A DNA stretch of 64,000 nt, taken from positions 1 to 64,000 of the forward strand of contig NZ_SSMD01000009.1 in NCBI RefSeq assembly GCF_004799325.1, given 5' to 3'. This DNA is from Thalassobius vesicularis (GTDB taxonomy: Bacteria; Pseudomonadota; Alphaproteobacteria; Rhodobacterales; Rhodobacteraceae). A program made the translations under genes and the position numbers. Positions 24,208-31,467 of this stretch are shown in pieces (position 1 is the first letter of the stretch; each line of letters starts with the position of its first letter). Under the pieces are notes generated by a model that was not told where the DNA came from, did no database searches, and saw nothing but the letters and a program-made list of their open reading frames with translations.

Positions 24208-25080
24208 ATGGACAGCTGGGATGAAATTCGCACCGCGTATCAGGTCGCGCGGATGGGAACGGTCAGCGGTGCGGCCGAGGTGCTGGGTGTCCACCACGCA
24301 ACCGTCATCCGCCATATCGACGCGCTGGAGGGGCGGCTGGGCGTCAAACTGTTCCAGCGCCACGCACGCGGCTACACGCCAACCGAAGCAGGGCACGATC
24401 TGTTGCGCGTCGCGCAAGGGGCCGACGATCAGTTCGCGCAGCTGGCCGGGCGGATCAAGGGGCGCGGTCAGGATGTCTCGGGCGAGTTGGTTATCACTTC
24501 ACTTTCCGGTCTCGCGCCGCTGCTGACCCCGGTCCTGTCGGCGTTTCGGCAGGAGTATCCGGAGGTGGTGCTGCGCTACCTGACCGGCGACCGCCTGTTC
24601 CGGCTGGAATACGGCGAAGCGCATGTCGCCGTGCGTGCCGGCAGCGTGCCGCAGGATCCCGATAACGTCGTGCAACCGATGCTGCGGCAACGGTCGGGAT
24701 TGTTCGCGGCCCCTTCCTATGTCGCGCGGATGGGCCTGCCATCCGGCCCCGAGGACTATCGCAATCACCAGTTCGTCGGCTCGGACCACGACACCCGCGC
24801 CCCGTTCAACAGGTGGATGTGGGAAAACGTCCCCTCGGAAAACATCATCTTCCGCAGCACCGACGGCCGCGCCGTCAATCTGGCCGTGCTAGAGGGGATC
24901 GGCATCGGCTTTCTGCCCCAGTGGGAAGCCTGCCGTTACCCCGATCTGGTCGAAGTCTGCCCCGCGCACCCAGATTGGGAGGCCCCCCTGTGGTTGGTCA
25001 CCCATATGGCACTGCACCGCACGACAAAAGTGCAGGCATTCCTGAGCTTCCTCAAGGATCACGCAAAGGATTGGACCTGA
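24208..25080 (+). CDS. LysR-family transcriptional regulator
   Basis: A 290-residue LysR regulator. The N-terminal HTH is in YQVARMGTVSGAAEVLGVHHATVIRHIDALEGRLGVKLF (given as the family region, residues 8-46, key residues A17-S/A-A and the R/H recognition helix). The effector domain begins about residue 88. It is divergent from azoR with a 120-bp shared gap and overlaps the reading direction of an EamA transporter whose ATG follows its stop by 1 bp. It may control both neighbours, in response to quinone or oxidative stress. Start ATG 24208 is preceded by TGGAGG. Confidence 0.9.
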   Translation: MDSWDEIRTAYQVARMGTVSGAAEVLGVHHATVIRHIDALEGRLGVKLFQRHARGYTPTEAGHDLLRVAQGADDQFAQLAGRIKGRGQDVSGELVITSLSGLAPLLTPVLSAFRQEYPEVVLRYLTGDRLFRLEYGEAHVAVRAGSVPQDPDNVVQPMLRQRSGLFAAPSYVARMGLPSGPEDYRNHQFVGSDHDTRAPFNRWMWENVPSENIIFRSTDGRAVNLAVLEGIGIGFLPQWEACRYPDLVEVCPAHPDWEAPLWLVTHMALHRTTKVQAFLSFLKDHAKDWT

Positions 25081-25081
25081 C

Positions 25082-25963
25082 ATGAACCAGGCCATGCGCG
25101 GCCATGCGGCCATGCTGTTGTTCTCGGCTCTGGTCGCCGGGTCGTTTTCGCTGGGCGTTCTGGCGGCCCCGCATATCGCGCCGACCGCGCTGAATGTCGT
25201 CAGATTTGCCATCGCTTCGGTGCTGGTCGGGACGGCGGCGCTGCTGACCACCGGCATCCCCCGCACGGCCTGGCGCGCGCCCTGGCGATACTTCGCCTTG
25301 GGCGGCACCTTCGCGATCTACTTCGTCCTGATGTTCCAGGGCCTGAAAACGGCAGCCCCGGTCTCGGCGGCCGCGGTGTTTACCCTGACTCCGATCCTCA
25401 GCGCCGTTGCGGGTTATTTCATGCTGCGCCAGATCACCACCCGCTGGATGGCTGCCGCGTTGGCTATCGGTGGGGCGGGTGCCGTCTGGGTGATCTTCCG
25501 CGCCGACCTACAGGCCCTGATGAATTTTCACATGGGCCAAGGAGAGATCATCTATTTCTGGGGCTGCGTCGCCCACGCCATATATACGCCGATGGTGCGC
25601 AAACTGAACCGGGGCGAGCCCGCCGTGGTGTTCACCTTCGGGATGCTGGTGGCCTGCTTTCTGGTCGTGGGCGCCTGGGGCTGGCGCGACATCGTCGAAA
25701 CCGATTGGGCTGCGCTACCCGCCATTGTCTGGGTGACGATCCTCTATGTCGCGGTCTTTGCCAGCGCGGTCACCTTTGTGCTGCTGCAATACGCCTCGCT
25801 CCGGCTGCCATCAGCCAAGGTCATGGCTTACACCTACCTCACCCCGACCTGGGTTCTGGTGTGGGAGTTCTTCATGGGCCACGGCACCCCGCCCGGCCTT
25901 GTACTGATCGGCGTCGGTCTCAGCATCGTCGCACTTGTCATGTTGCTCGAAGGGGACCGATAA
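25082..25963 (+). CDS. EamA/DMT-family transporter
   Basis: A 293-residue drug/metabolite transporter-family protein with ten predicted helices in two EamA repeats (residues about 5-140 and 150-285). Segments such as APVSAAAVFTLTPILSAVAGYF and SLRLPSAKVMAYTYLTPTW are typical of the inner halves of these repeats. It starts one base after the LysR stop codon, so it is probably co-transcribed. The substrate is unknown; amino acid or metabolite export is common in this family. Confidence 0.9.
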   Translation: MNQAMRGHAAMLLFSALVAGSFSLGVLAAPHIAPTALNVVRFAIASVLVGTAALLTTGIPRTAWRAPWRYFALGGTFAIYFVLMFQGLKTAAPVSAAAVFTLTPILSAVAGYFMLRQITTRWMAAALAIGGAGAVWVIFRADLQALMNFHMGQGEIIYFWGCVAHAIYTPMVRKLNRGEPAVVFTFGMLVACFLVVGAWGWRDIVETDWAALPAIVWVTILYVAVFASAVTFVLLQYASLRLPSAKVMAYTYLTPTWVLVWEFFMGHGTPPGLVLIGVGLSIVALVMLLEGDR

Positions 25964-25965
25964 AC

Positions 25966-26313
25966 TCAGTCGGGATCGACCGAAGTGTCCGTCAATTCGG
26001 TCTCCAGGAAACGCTCGAACGCGTCTAGGTTCACCGCTTCGAACTGGCCAAAGCTTTGCATCCAGACGCTCGCCCCGCGCAGCGCGTCGGGCTCCAGCTT
26101 GCACCACTTCACCCGCCCGCGTTTCTCCTGGCTGATCAGCCCGGCCCCCGCCAAAATCGCCAGATGCTTCGAGATCGCCGCCAGCGACATCTGGAACGGC
26201 TCGGCCACGTCGGTGACGGCCATGTCGTCCTCCAGCAGCATCGACAAGATTTCGCGCCGCGTCGGGTCGGCCAGGGCCGCGAATACGGCATCAAGGGAAA
26301 GGGCCTGTGTCAT
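25966..26313 (-). CDS. ArsR/SmtB-fold transcriptional regulator (SdpR-like)
   Basis: A 115-residue winged-helix regulator. FAALADPTRREILSML, MAVTDVAEPFQMSLAAISKHLAIL and GLISQEKRGRVKWCKL make up the DNA-binding core. It lacks the ELCVCDL-type metal-binding cysteines of ArsR/SmtB sensors, so it probably does not sense metals. Members of this subgroup often sit beside an SRPBCC protein gene; none is present here. A palindrome TCAAC-N6-GTTGA lies 64 bp upstream and fits the operator expected for the subgroup. It is convergent with the EamA gene. Confidence 0.88.
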   Translation of the reverse strand: MTQALSLDAVFAALADPTRREILSMLLEDDMAVTDVAEPFQMSLAAISKHLAILAGAGLISQEKRGRVKWCKLEPDALRGASVWMQSFGQFEAVNLDAFERFLETELTDTSVDPD

Positions 26314-26376
26314 GCAGCCTGCGTTACCCACGGGGAAAGCTCTGGTCAACACAATGCCCGCCCCGCTGCACAAAGA

Positions 26377-26392
26377 TCAACCGATCAGTTGA
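26377..26392. promoter_or_regulatory. TCAAC-N6-GTTGA palindrome, candidate ArsR operator
   Basis: A symmetrical site in the divergent region between the ArsR gene and the atp operon. The spacing and TCAAC arms match the operators I recall for SdpR-like ArsR proteins. Autoregulation is the likely function. Confidence 0.55.
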
Positions 26393-26517
26393 ATATACGG
26401 AATCCGAGTTGGTATCGCTAACGCCCGACTGCGCCCCCTTCAGCCTTGTTTCTTTCTGATTAAAAATACTCAATAAAACAACAGCTTGAGGCCAGTGAAA
26501 CGGGCCGGAATGCGCGC

Positions 26518-26546
26518 TTGACTCAGGGCTCGCCGCGCCGTAGCAA
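26518..26546 (+). promoter_or_regulatory. predicted sigma-70 promoter of the F0 ATP synthase operon
   Basis: CTTGACT (-35, TTGACT at 26518-26523) and TAGCAA (-10, 26541-26546) with a 17-bp spacer. CTTGAC is the preferred -35 of alphaproteobacterial vegetative promoters. The predicted start point is about 25 bp upstream of the atpI start codon. Confidence 0.6.
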
Positions 26547-26576
26547 GTCGGCAATCGTCCGAAGGGGGTTTTGCGC

Positions 26577-26906
26577 GTGACCGATCCCGACCAGAAACTC
26601 GAAATGGAGCGTCTGGAAGCCAGGATCGCGGCAGCGAAAGCGGCCCAGTCTCCGAAACCCCGCGCGGACGAGCACTACTCTCTGGCCAATCAGGCCTGGC
26701 GAATGGTGATTGAACTGGTTTCCGGTCTTGGGATCGGGTTTGGCATAGGATACGGGCTGGACAGCCTGTTCGGGACGATCCCGATCTTCCTTGTCATTTT
26801 CACATTGTTGGGTCTCGCGGCGGGCATTCAGACCATGATCCGCACGTCGAAAGAGATCCAGGAACAGACATTGGCCGATCAGGCCGAGAAGGACGAGAGG
26901 GCATAG
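26577..26906 (+). CDS. atpI: ATP synthase assembly protein I
   Basis: A 109-residue protein with a charged N-terminus and two membrane helices ([24 protein letters not shown] and [19 protein letters not shown], shown in parts), then a Glu/Asp-rich tail. AtpI chaperones assembly of the c-ring. The GTG at 26577 is chosen because AAGGGGG lies 9 bp upstream; an in-frame TTG at 26571 would put the site too close. It opens the F0 operon atpI-B-E-F'-F. Confidence 0.9.
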   Translation: MTDPDQKLEMERLEARIAAAKAAQSPKPRADEHYSLANQAWRMVIELVSGLGIGFGIGYGLDSLFGTIPIFLVIFTLLGLAAGIQTMIRTSKEIQEQTLADQAEKDERA

Positions 26907-26908
26907 AC

Positions 26909-27667
26909 GTGGCAACCGAAGCACATGGCGCCGAAGAGGGCGGTCTGGTTTTCCACCCGATGGACCAATTCATCGTGAAGCCGCTGTTCGGCGGTGACAC
27001 CATTGAATGGTACACCATCACCAACGTGACCCTGTGGATGGCCCTGGCGGTCGTCGCTGTCATCGCGATGATGGTGCTGGGCACCTCGCGCCGCGCCACC
27101 GTGCCGTCGCGCAGCCAGTCGATCGGCGAGCTGGCCTATGTCTTCGTCTACAAGATGGTCGAGGATGTCGCCGGTAAGGACGCGATCAAGTTCTTCCCCT
27201 ACATCATGACCCTGTTCATGTTTATCGTTTTCGCGAACTTCCTGGGTCTGATTCCCATGAGCTTCACCACCACCTCGCACTTCGCTGTGACCGTGGTGCT
27301 GGCGCTGCTGGTGTTCCTGACCGTCACCATCACCGGTTTCGTGAAGAACGGCATGCACTTCCTGGGCCTGTTCTGGGTTAGCTCGGCGCCGCTGCCGCTG
27401 CGTCCGATCCTGGCCATCATCGAACTGATCTCGTACTTCGTGCGCCCCGTCAGCCACAGCATTCGTCTTGCTGGCAACGTGATGGCCGGCCACGCCGTGA
27501 TCAAGGTTTTCGCGGGCTTCGCTGCCATTGCGGCTGTCAGCCCCGTCTCGGTGATCGCGATCACCGCCATGTACGGTCTCGAGGTCCTGGTGGCCTTCAT
27601 TCAGGCCTACGTGTTCACCATTCTGACCTGCGTGTACCTGAAGGATGCGCTGCATCCGTCGCACTAA
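26909..27667 (+). CDS. atpB: F0F1 ATP synthase subunit a
   Basis: A 252-residue stator protein that forms the two proton half-channels. The essential arginine is Arg186 in [13 protein letters not shown]. The other landmarks are [10 protein letters not shown] and a C-terminal helix ending in [14 protein letters not shown]. It starts with GTG at 26909, 2 bp after atpI. F1 genes are absent from the operon, as usual in alphaproteobacteria. Confidence 0.97.
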   Translation: MATEAHGAEEGGLVFHPMDQFIVKPLFGGDTIEWYTITNVTLWMALAVVAVIAMMVLGTSRRATVPSRSQSIGELAYVFVYKMVEDVAGKDAIKFFPYIMTLFMFIVFANFLGLIPMSFTTTSHFAVTVVLALLVFLTVTITGFVKNGMHFLGLFWVSSAPLPLRPILAIIELISYFVRPVSHSIRLAGNVMAGHAVIKVFAGFAAIAAVSPVSVIAITAMYGLEVLVAFIQAYVFTILTCVYLKDALHPSH

Positions 27668-27723
27668 GGTCCGGCACTCTACAACCTACTAAATTCCAAC
27701 TTCCAATCGTAAGGAGATACATC

Positions 27724-27948
27724 ATGGAAGGCGATCTGGCACACATCGGCGCAGGCCTGGCAGCAATCGGTTCGGGCGCAGCCGCTATCGGTGTGGGTAA
27801 CGTTGCAGGCAACTACCTGGCAGGCGCTCTGCGCAACCCGTCGGCAGCTGCTTCGCAGACCGCGACCCTGTTCATCGGCATCGCATTCGCAGAAGCCCTG
27901 GGGATCTTCTCGTTCCTGGTCGCTCTGCTGCTGATGTTCGCCGTCTAA
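27724..27948 (+). CDS. atpE: F0F1 ATP synthase subunit c
   Basis: A 74-residue hairpin of two membrane helices joined by the loop ALRNPSA (Arg37-Asn38-Pro39). The proton-carrying carboxylate is Glu57 ([11 protein letters not shown]), so it is a Glu-type c subunit. The first helix has the GxGxGxG-like glycine pattern ([16 protein letters not shown]). A strong Shine-Dalgarno (AAGGAGA) precedes it and a stable hairpin follows it, both fitting the need for many copies. Confidence 0.97.
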   Translation: MEGDLAHIGAGLAAIGSGAAAIGVGNVAGNYLAGALRNPSAAASQTATLFIGIAFAEALGIFSFLVALLLMFAV

Positions 27949-27972
27949 TCCTTACGGAACACATCCTTACGG

Positions 27973-28001
27973 CCGGGTGGGCGCGCGTTGCGTCCGCCCG
28001 G
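27973..28001 (+). other. intercistronic hairpin after atpE
   Basis: An 11-bp stem with two G:U pairs (CCGGGTGGGCG / CGTCCGCCCGG) and a 7-nt loop between atpE and atpF'. No T-run follows. A 10-bp direct repeat ATCCTTACGG (27948-27957 and 27963-27972) lies just before it. It is well placed to protect the atpE message from 3' decay and raise its stoichiometry. Confidence 0.55.
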
Positions 28002-28030
28002 TGTAACCGGAAGTTCCCAAGGAGGACGAT

Positions 28031-28570
28031 ATGGCGACGCAAACGCACGAAGCCGCAGGTCAAGCCGCTGAGGCCGCCGCACCCGGCATGCCGCAGCTGG
28101 ACTTTTCGAACTGGGGCAACCAGATTTTCTGGCTTCTGGTCACGCTTGTCGTGATCTACTTCGTCCTGTCGCGCATCGCGCTGCCCCGCATTGCTGCGGT
28201 TCTGGCCGAGCGTCAGGGGACCATCACCAACGACATCGCCGCAGCTGAAGAGCTGAAGGCGAAGGCTGTTGACGCGGAAAACGCTTACAACAAGGCTCTG
28301 GCTGACGCCCGTGCCGAAGCGCAGCGCATCATCGCCGAAACCAAGGCCGAAATTCAGGCCGATCTGGACGCCGCGACCGCCAAGGCCGACGCCGAGATCG
28401 CCGCGAAAGTGGCTGAGGGCGAAACTGTCATCGCCGGAATTCGTGCGACTGCCCTGGACGCCGTCAAGGTCGTCGCAAAGGACACCGCAGCCGAGATCGT
28501 TGCCGCACTGAGCGGCGAGGCCGATGCCGCAACCGTGGACGCAGCCGTGGCTGCCCGGATCAAGGGGTAA
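28031..28570 (+). CDS. atpF': F0F1 ATP synthase subunit b'
   Basis: A 179-residue divergent copy of subunit b, one half of the b-b' heterodimeric peripheral stalk of photosynthetic-type alphaproteobacterial ATP synthases. The membrane helix is at about residues 28-50 ([20 protein letters not shown]), followed by a long Ala/Glu/Lys-rich coiled coil to the end. It starts after a strong GGAGGA and lies 5 bp before atpF. The N-terminal extension rich in Ala and Gln is not conserved. Confidence 0.95.
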   Translation: MATQTHEAAGQAAEAAAPGMPQLDFSNWGNQIFWLLVTLVVIYFVLSRIALPRIAAVLAERQGTITNDIAAAEELKAKAVDAENAYNKALADARAEAQRIIAETKAEIQADLDAATAKADAEIAAKVAEGETVIAGIRATALDAVKVVAKDTAAEIVAALSGEADAATVDAAVAARIKG

Positions 28571-28575
28571 GAGAC

Positions 28576-29133
28576 ATGCGTAAACTTGCAACTCTGCTGG
28601 CCCTGACCGCGGCAACCCCTGCATTTGCTGCCTCGGGTCCGTTCTTCTCGCTGCACAACACGAACTTCATCGTGCTGTTGGCCTTCATCCTGTTCATCCT
28701 GGTCCTGATCAAGTTCAAGGTCCCGGGCATGCTGGGCAAGATGCTGGACAAGCGGGCTGATGACATCAAATCCGAACTGGACGAAGCACGCACCCTGCGT
28801 GACGAAGCCCAGGCGCTGCTGGCCTCGTACGAGCGCAAGCAGAAGGAAGTGAAGGATCAGGCCGATCGCATCGTCGCCCACGCCCGCGAAGAGGCCAAAC
28901 TGGCCGCCGAGCAGGCAAAAGCCGACCTGCAAAAGACCATCGCACGCCGTCTGAAAGCCGCAGAAGATCAGATCTCCTCGGCCGAAGCAGCAGCCATCCG
29001 CGATGTGCGTGACCAAGCCATTGCCATCGCCATCGGCGCTGCCAATGACGTGATCGCCAAGCAGATGACCGCAGCCGAAGGCAACAAGCTGATCGACGCA
29101 GCCATCGCCGAAGTCGACGCGAAACTGCACTGA
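28576..29133 (+). CDS. atpF: F0F1 ATP synthase subunit b
   Basis: A 185-residue peripheral stalk subunit. An N-terminal hydrophobic, signal-like segment ([15 protein letters not shown]) precedes the membrane helix [17 protein letters not shown]; the rest is a coiled coil containing [20 protein letters not shown], characteristic of subunit b. The signal-like N-terminus ahead of the anchor is typical for the alphaproteobacterial b subunit. It is the last gene of the operon and is followed by a strong terminator. Confidence 0.95.
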   Translation: MRKLATLLALTAATPAFAASGPFFSLHNTNFIVLLAFILFILVLIKFKVPGMLGKMLDKRADDIKSELDEARTLRDEAQALLASYERKQKEVKDQADRIVAHAREEAKLAAEQAKADLQKTIARRLKAAEDQISSAEAAAIRDVRDQAIAIAIGAANDVIAKQMTAAEGNKLIDAAIAEVDAKLH

Positions 29134-29157
29134 TCTTTGGGACATTCCCGAACGAAT

Positions 29158-29184
29158 AACCCGCGCTACTGCGCGGGTTTTTTC
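29158..29184 (+). terminator. terminator of the F0 operon
   Basis: AACCCGCGC-TACT-GCGCGGGTT forms a 9-bp stem followed by six T residues, 24 bp after the atpF stop. Confidence 0.93.
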
Positions 29185-29187
29185 GTT

Positions 29188-29955
29188 TCAACGGGCTTTT
29201 TCGTGGTCGAAACGCTGTTGGGCGATCTTTTCGTTCTGCTCGGCCTTTTGCTGGTCGGACAGGGACGCTTTGACGTAGTCCAGATGCGCCTCGACGGCGG
29301 CGCGTGAGCCTTCGGGGTCGCGGGCCTGCAGGGCGTCGTTGATAGCGCGGTGCTGGTTCAGCAGCGTGTCGCGGGTGGTGCGTTGTTTGAACATGATCTG
29401 ACGATTGTAGAACACGCCCTCGCGCAGCAGCTGGTACATCGAGCGCATCATGTGCAGCATGACCACGTTGTGGCTGGCCTCGATGATCGCAAGGTGGAAA
29501 TCGGCGTCCAGGCGGGCCTCGTCTCCGGGGTCGCGTTTCAGGTGGGCCGAGGCCATTTTGTCGAAAATCGTCTGGATGACTTTCAGGTCCGTATCCGAGG
29601 CTAAACGCGCCGCACGCTCAGCAGCTAGTCCCTCCATGTCGCGGCGGAACGATATGTAGTCAAAAACCGCCTCGTCGTGGGAGGCGAAAAGTTTGACGAG
29701 GGCGTCGGAAAAGGCGGAGCCTAGGACGTCGGCGACGTAGATGCCGGCGCCAGCTTTGGTGGTCAGCAGGCCCTTGTCCTGCAGCTCGGCCACGGCTTCG
29801 CGCAGCGACGGACGGGACACGCCCAGCCGGTCAGACAGTTCCCGTTCCGAGGGCAGCCGCTCTCCGGGCCGCAAAATTCCGCGTAAAATCAATAGCTCAA
29901 TCTGGCGCGTCACGGCGGCAGAGAGTTTCTCGGGCTGAACTTTCTGGAAGGGCAT
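29188..29955 (-). CDS. FadR-subfamily GntR transcriptional regulator
   Basis: A 255-residue GntR regulator. The winged-helix part covers residues 8-75 (LSAAVTRQIELLIL; LPSERELSDRLGVSRPSLREAV; GLLTTKAGAGIYV). The C-terminal FCD domain holds the DADFHLAIIEASHN motif and the histidines of a possible metal or carboxylate site. PdhR, LldR and GlcC belong to this group and respond to pyruvate, lactate or glycolate. A TGGT-N3-ACCA operator-like site lies 14 bp upstream. The start ATG 29955 begins MPFQKV. The regulated gene is not identified; no dehydrogenase gene is adjacent. Confidence 0.88.
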   Translation of the reverse strand: MPFQKVQPEKLSAAVTRQIELLILRGILRPGERLPSERELSDRLGVSRPSLREAVAELQDKGLLTTKAGAGIYVADVLGSAFSDALVKLFASHDEAVFDYISFRRDMEGLAAERAARLASDTDLKVIQTIFDKMASAHLKRDPGDEARLDADFHLAIIEASHNVVMLHMMRSMYQLLREGVFYNRQIMFKQRTTRDTLLNQHRAINDALQARDPEGSRAAVEAHLDYVKASLSDQQKAEQNEKIAQQRFDHEKAR

Positions 29956-29968
29956 AGCGGGTCTCTTT

Positions 29969-29979
29969 TGGTAAAACCA
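29969..29979. promoter_or_regulatory. TGGT-AAA-ACCA operator-like site of the GntR regulator
   Basis: The 11-bp sequence TGGTAAAACCA matches the TGGT-N3-ACCA operator of PdhR/LldR-type FadR regulators and lies just upstream of the GntR start codon, which suggests negative autoregulation. Confidence 0.6.
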
Positions 29980-30056
29980 TATGACCACGCCGCAATTCTG
30001 GCAAGCTGATCTATGCCGGAATCGCATATGTCCGCGCGCATCCGGCGGGCAAACTT

Positions 30057-30094
30057 CCCTGTGGTTTGTGTGGTTTTCCCGCCAAACCACAGGG
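30057..30094. promoter_or_regulatory. 11-bp inverted repeat with an additional TGTGGTTT half-site
   Basis: CCCTGTGGTTT (30057-30067) and AAACCACAGGG (30084-30094) are perfect inverted arms, and TGTGGTTT occurs a second time at 30069-30076, so three half-sites lie within 38 bp. No T-run follows, so it is not a terminator. It lies about 100 bp upstream of the GntR gene, in the 165-bp gap before the GNAT gene, and could be a second regulator-binding site. Confidence 0.5.
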
Positions 30095-30120
30095 ATTGCC
30101 GAAAGGGGCGATTTTCGCGG

Positions 30121-30579
30121 TCAAACCGGCCGGGTGAAGGTCAACGAGGTGGGGCGGTCGTAGCCTTCGTGCCGGGTGGCATCGGTCTGCACAAAGCCCA
30201 TCGCGCGAAAGGTGGCGTGGTTCTCGACCAGCTCGATCCGGGTTTGCAGGGTGACGCTGGGCAGGCCCAGATCGCGGGCGCGGGTGACGGCGTGTTCGAT
30301 CATCTGGCGGGCCAGACCCTGCCCGCGCCGGGTGGCGTCAACGGCCAGCTTGCCAAGATAGAGCGTGTCCGGCTTGGCGGTCAGGATCATGCAGGCGACG
30401 GGGGTGCCGGCATCCTCGATCACCCAGAGCTCTTTGGTGGCGGCCTCGGTCGCCAGCGTCGCGGGCGTCATGCGGCCCAGAGAGGACGGCGGATTAATCC
30501 GCCCTTCCATGTAGGCGAAGGCGGAAACCAGCAACGCGTGGACCGCGTCGAAATCATAAGGGGCATGAACCTGTTTCAT
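30121..30579 (-). CDS. GNAT family N-acetyltransferase
   Basis: A 152-residue GNAT fold protein. The acetyl-CoA-binding motif A is LYLGKLAVDATRRGQGLARQMIEHAV (residues about 73-98, given as landmarks), with the pyrophosphate loop RRGQGLA. The N-terminal part carries YMEGRINPPSSLGRM. The acceptor is unknown. It lies in the same direction as the GntR regulator but is separated from it by a 165-bp region with operator-like repeats. Confidence 0.85.
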   Translation of the reverse strand: MKQVHAPYDFDAVHALLVSAFAYMEGRINPPSSLGRMTPATLATEAATKELWVIEDAGTPVACMILTAKPDTLYLGKLAVDATRRGQGLARQMIEHAVTRARDLGLPSVTLQTRIELVENHATFRAMGFVQTDATRHEGYDRPTSLTFTRPV

Positions 30580-30673
30580 GCTAAGAGATCAGCGTGAGCA
30601 CAGGCCGTGGTCAAGGGCCTTGCGCGCGCCCGCGCGCTTTGGCATGTGACGACGATCACAAGAGGACCAGACA

Positions 30674-30832
30674 ATGGACTATAGCAAGATGGGTGGCGCC
30701 AAATCCGGCTCGAACAAGCCGCGCCACAAGGAACACAACGAGCCGGGGACGGACAAAACCCCCTACGGCAAGAAACCCGTCAAGGCGGCGCTGCTGGAAC
30801 GGATGAAGAAAGCGGCCGAGAAAAAGGACTAA
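30674..30832 (+). CDS. conserved-looking small basic protein (52 aa)
   Basis: MDYSKMGGAKSGSNKPRHK and KPVKAALLERMKKAAEKKD are the visible parts of a 52-residue Lys-rich protein without hydrophobic segments. AGAGGA lies 8 bp upstream of the ATG. Its stop codon overlaps the stop of the convergent GNAT gene by two bases. I recall similar 50-55 residue proteins in other Rhodobacterales but no function. Its high charge and lack of Cys suggest an RNA- or nucleoid-associated, or intrinsically disordered, protein. Confidence 0.65.
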   Translation: MDYSKMGGAKSGSNKPRHKEHNEPGTDKTPYGKKPVKAALLERMKKAAEKKD

Positions 30833-31281
30833 AGCCTTTTTCCCATGAACAGGCTGGCGGGGTGGTCCTGGTAATCGCCAAACCGCCCGCGCACGGCATA
30901 TCCGAGCGAAGTGTAAAGGCCCACGGCGGCCTTTAGCTTGTCGCCGGTTTCCAGCAGGACTTCGGGTAGGTGCATGTCCGCGGCGTGGGTTTCCAGCGCC
31001 GCCATCAGGGCGCGCGCCGCGCCCGTGCCCCGCGCCTGCGGGGTGACGAACAGGCGCTTCACCTCGCCGTATTCGCTGCAATTCACCAGCGCGACGCAGC
31101 CCAGGGCGGTGCCGTCCTGACGGGCGACGAGGAAGGTGATCTCGGGGCTGTCCAGTTCCTCGGCGGTGAAGGTAAAGCATTCGTCGGCCGTGTAGACCGA
31201 GCGCAGCGCCTGTTCAGAGCCGTCAATCAGCATGCGCCCGTCAGGTGTCAGCGGGCTTTCGGCGGCGATGGTCAGGGGCAT
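30829..31281 (-). CDS. GNAT family N-acetyltransferase
   Basis: A 150-residue acetyltransferase with the motif A segment EYGEVKRLFVTPQARGTGAARALMAAL and the C-terminal AAVGLYTSLGYAVRGRFGDY, which is the GLY..LGY..-type end of many small GNATs. The pyrophosphate loop is ARGTGAA. The ATG at 31281 is used because the upstream extension is not family-like. The substrate is unknown. It is divergent from smc. Confidence 0.86.
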   Translation of the reverse strand: MPLTIAAESPLTPDGRMLIDGSEQALRSVYTADECFTFTAEELDSPEITFLVARQDGTALGCVALVNCSEYGEVKRLFVTPQARGTGAARALMAALETHAADMHLPEVLLETGDKLKAAVGLYTSLGYAVRGRFGDYQDHPASLFMGKRL

Positions 31282-31360
31282 TTGCACTCTCTCCGGTCGG
31301 GGTTGGGTGTTTGTGGCCCGTGGGTGCGGGCGGGTCAAGCGGCGGAAATCCGCAATATCT

Positions 31361-31369
31361 TGTGGATAA
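31361..31369 (-). promoter_or_regulatory. consensus DnaA box upstream of smc
   Basis: TGTGGATAA is the reverse complement of TTATCCACA, the high-affinity DnaA box, located 98 bp before the smc start codon. A single box can arise by chance in 64 kb, so its role is uncertain. Confidence 0.35.
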
Positions 31370-31467
31370 ATGGTATCATAAGGCCATATCCGGGGTGTGG
31401 GCGTTGACTCGGGCCGTCTAGGGGCCGCAGGATCGGTGGACATCTGGAATCAGGGACCGACCCGCGC

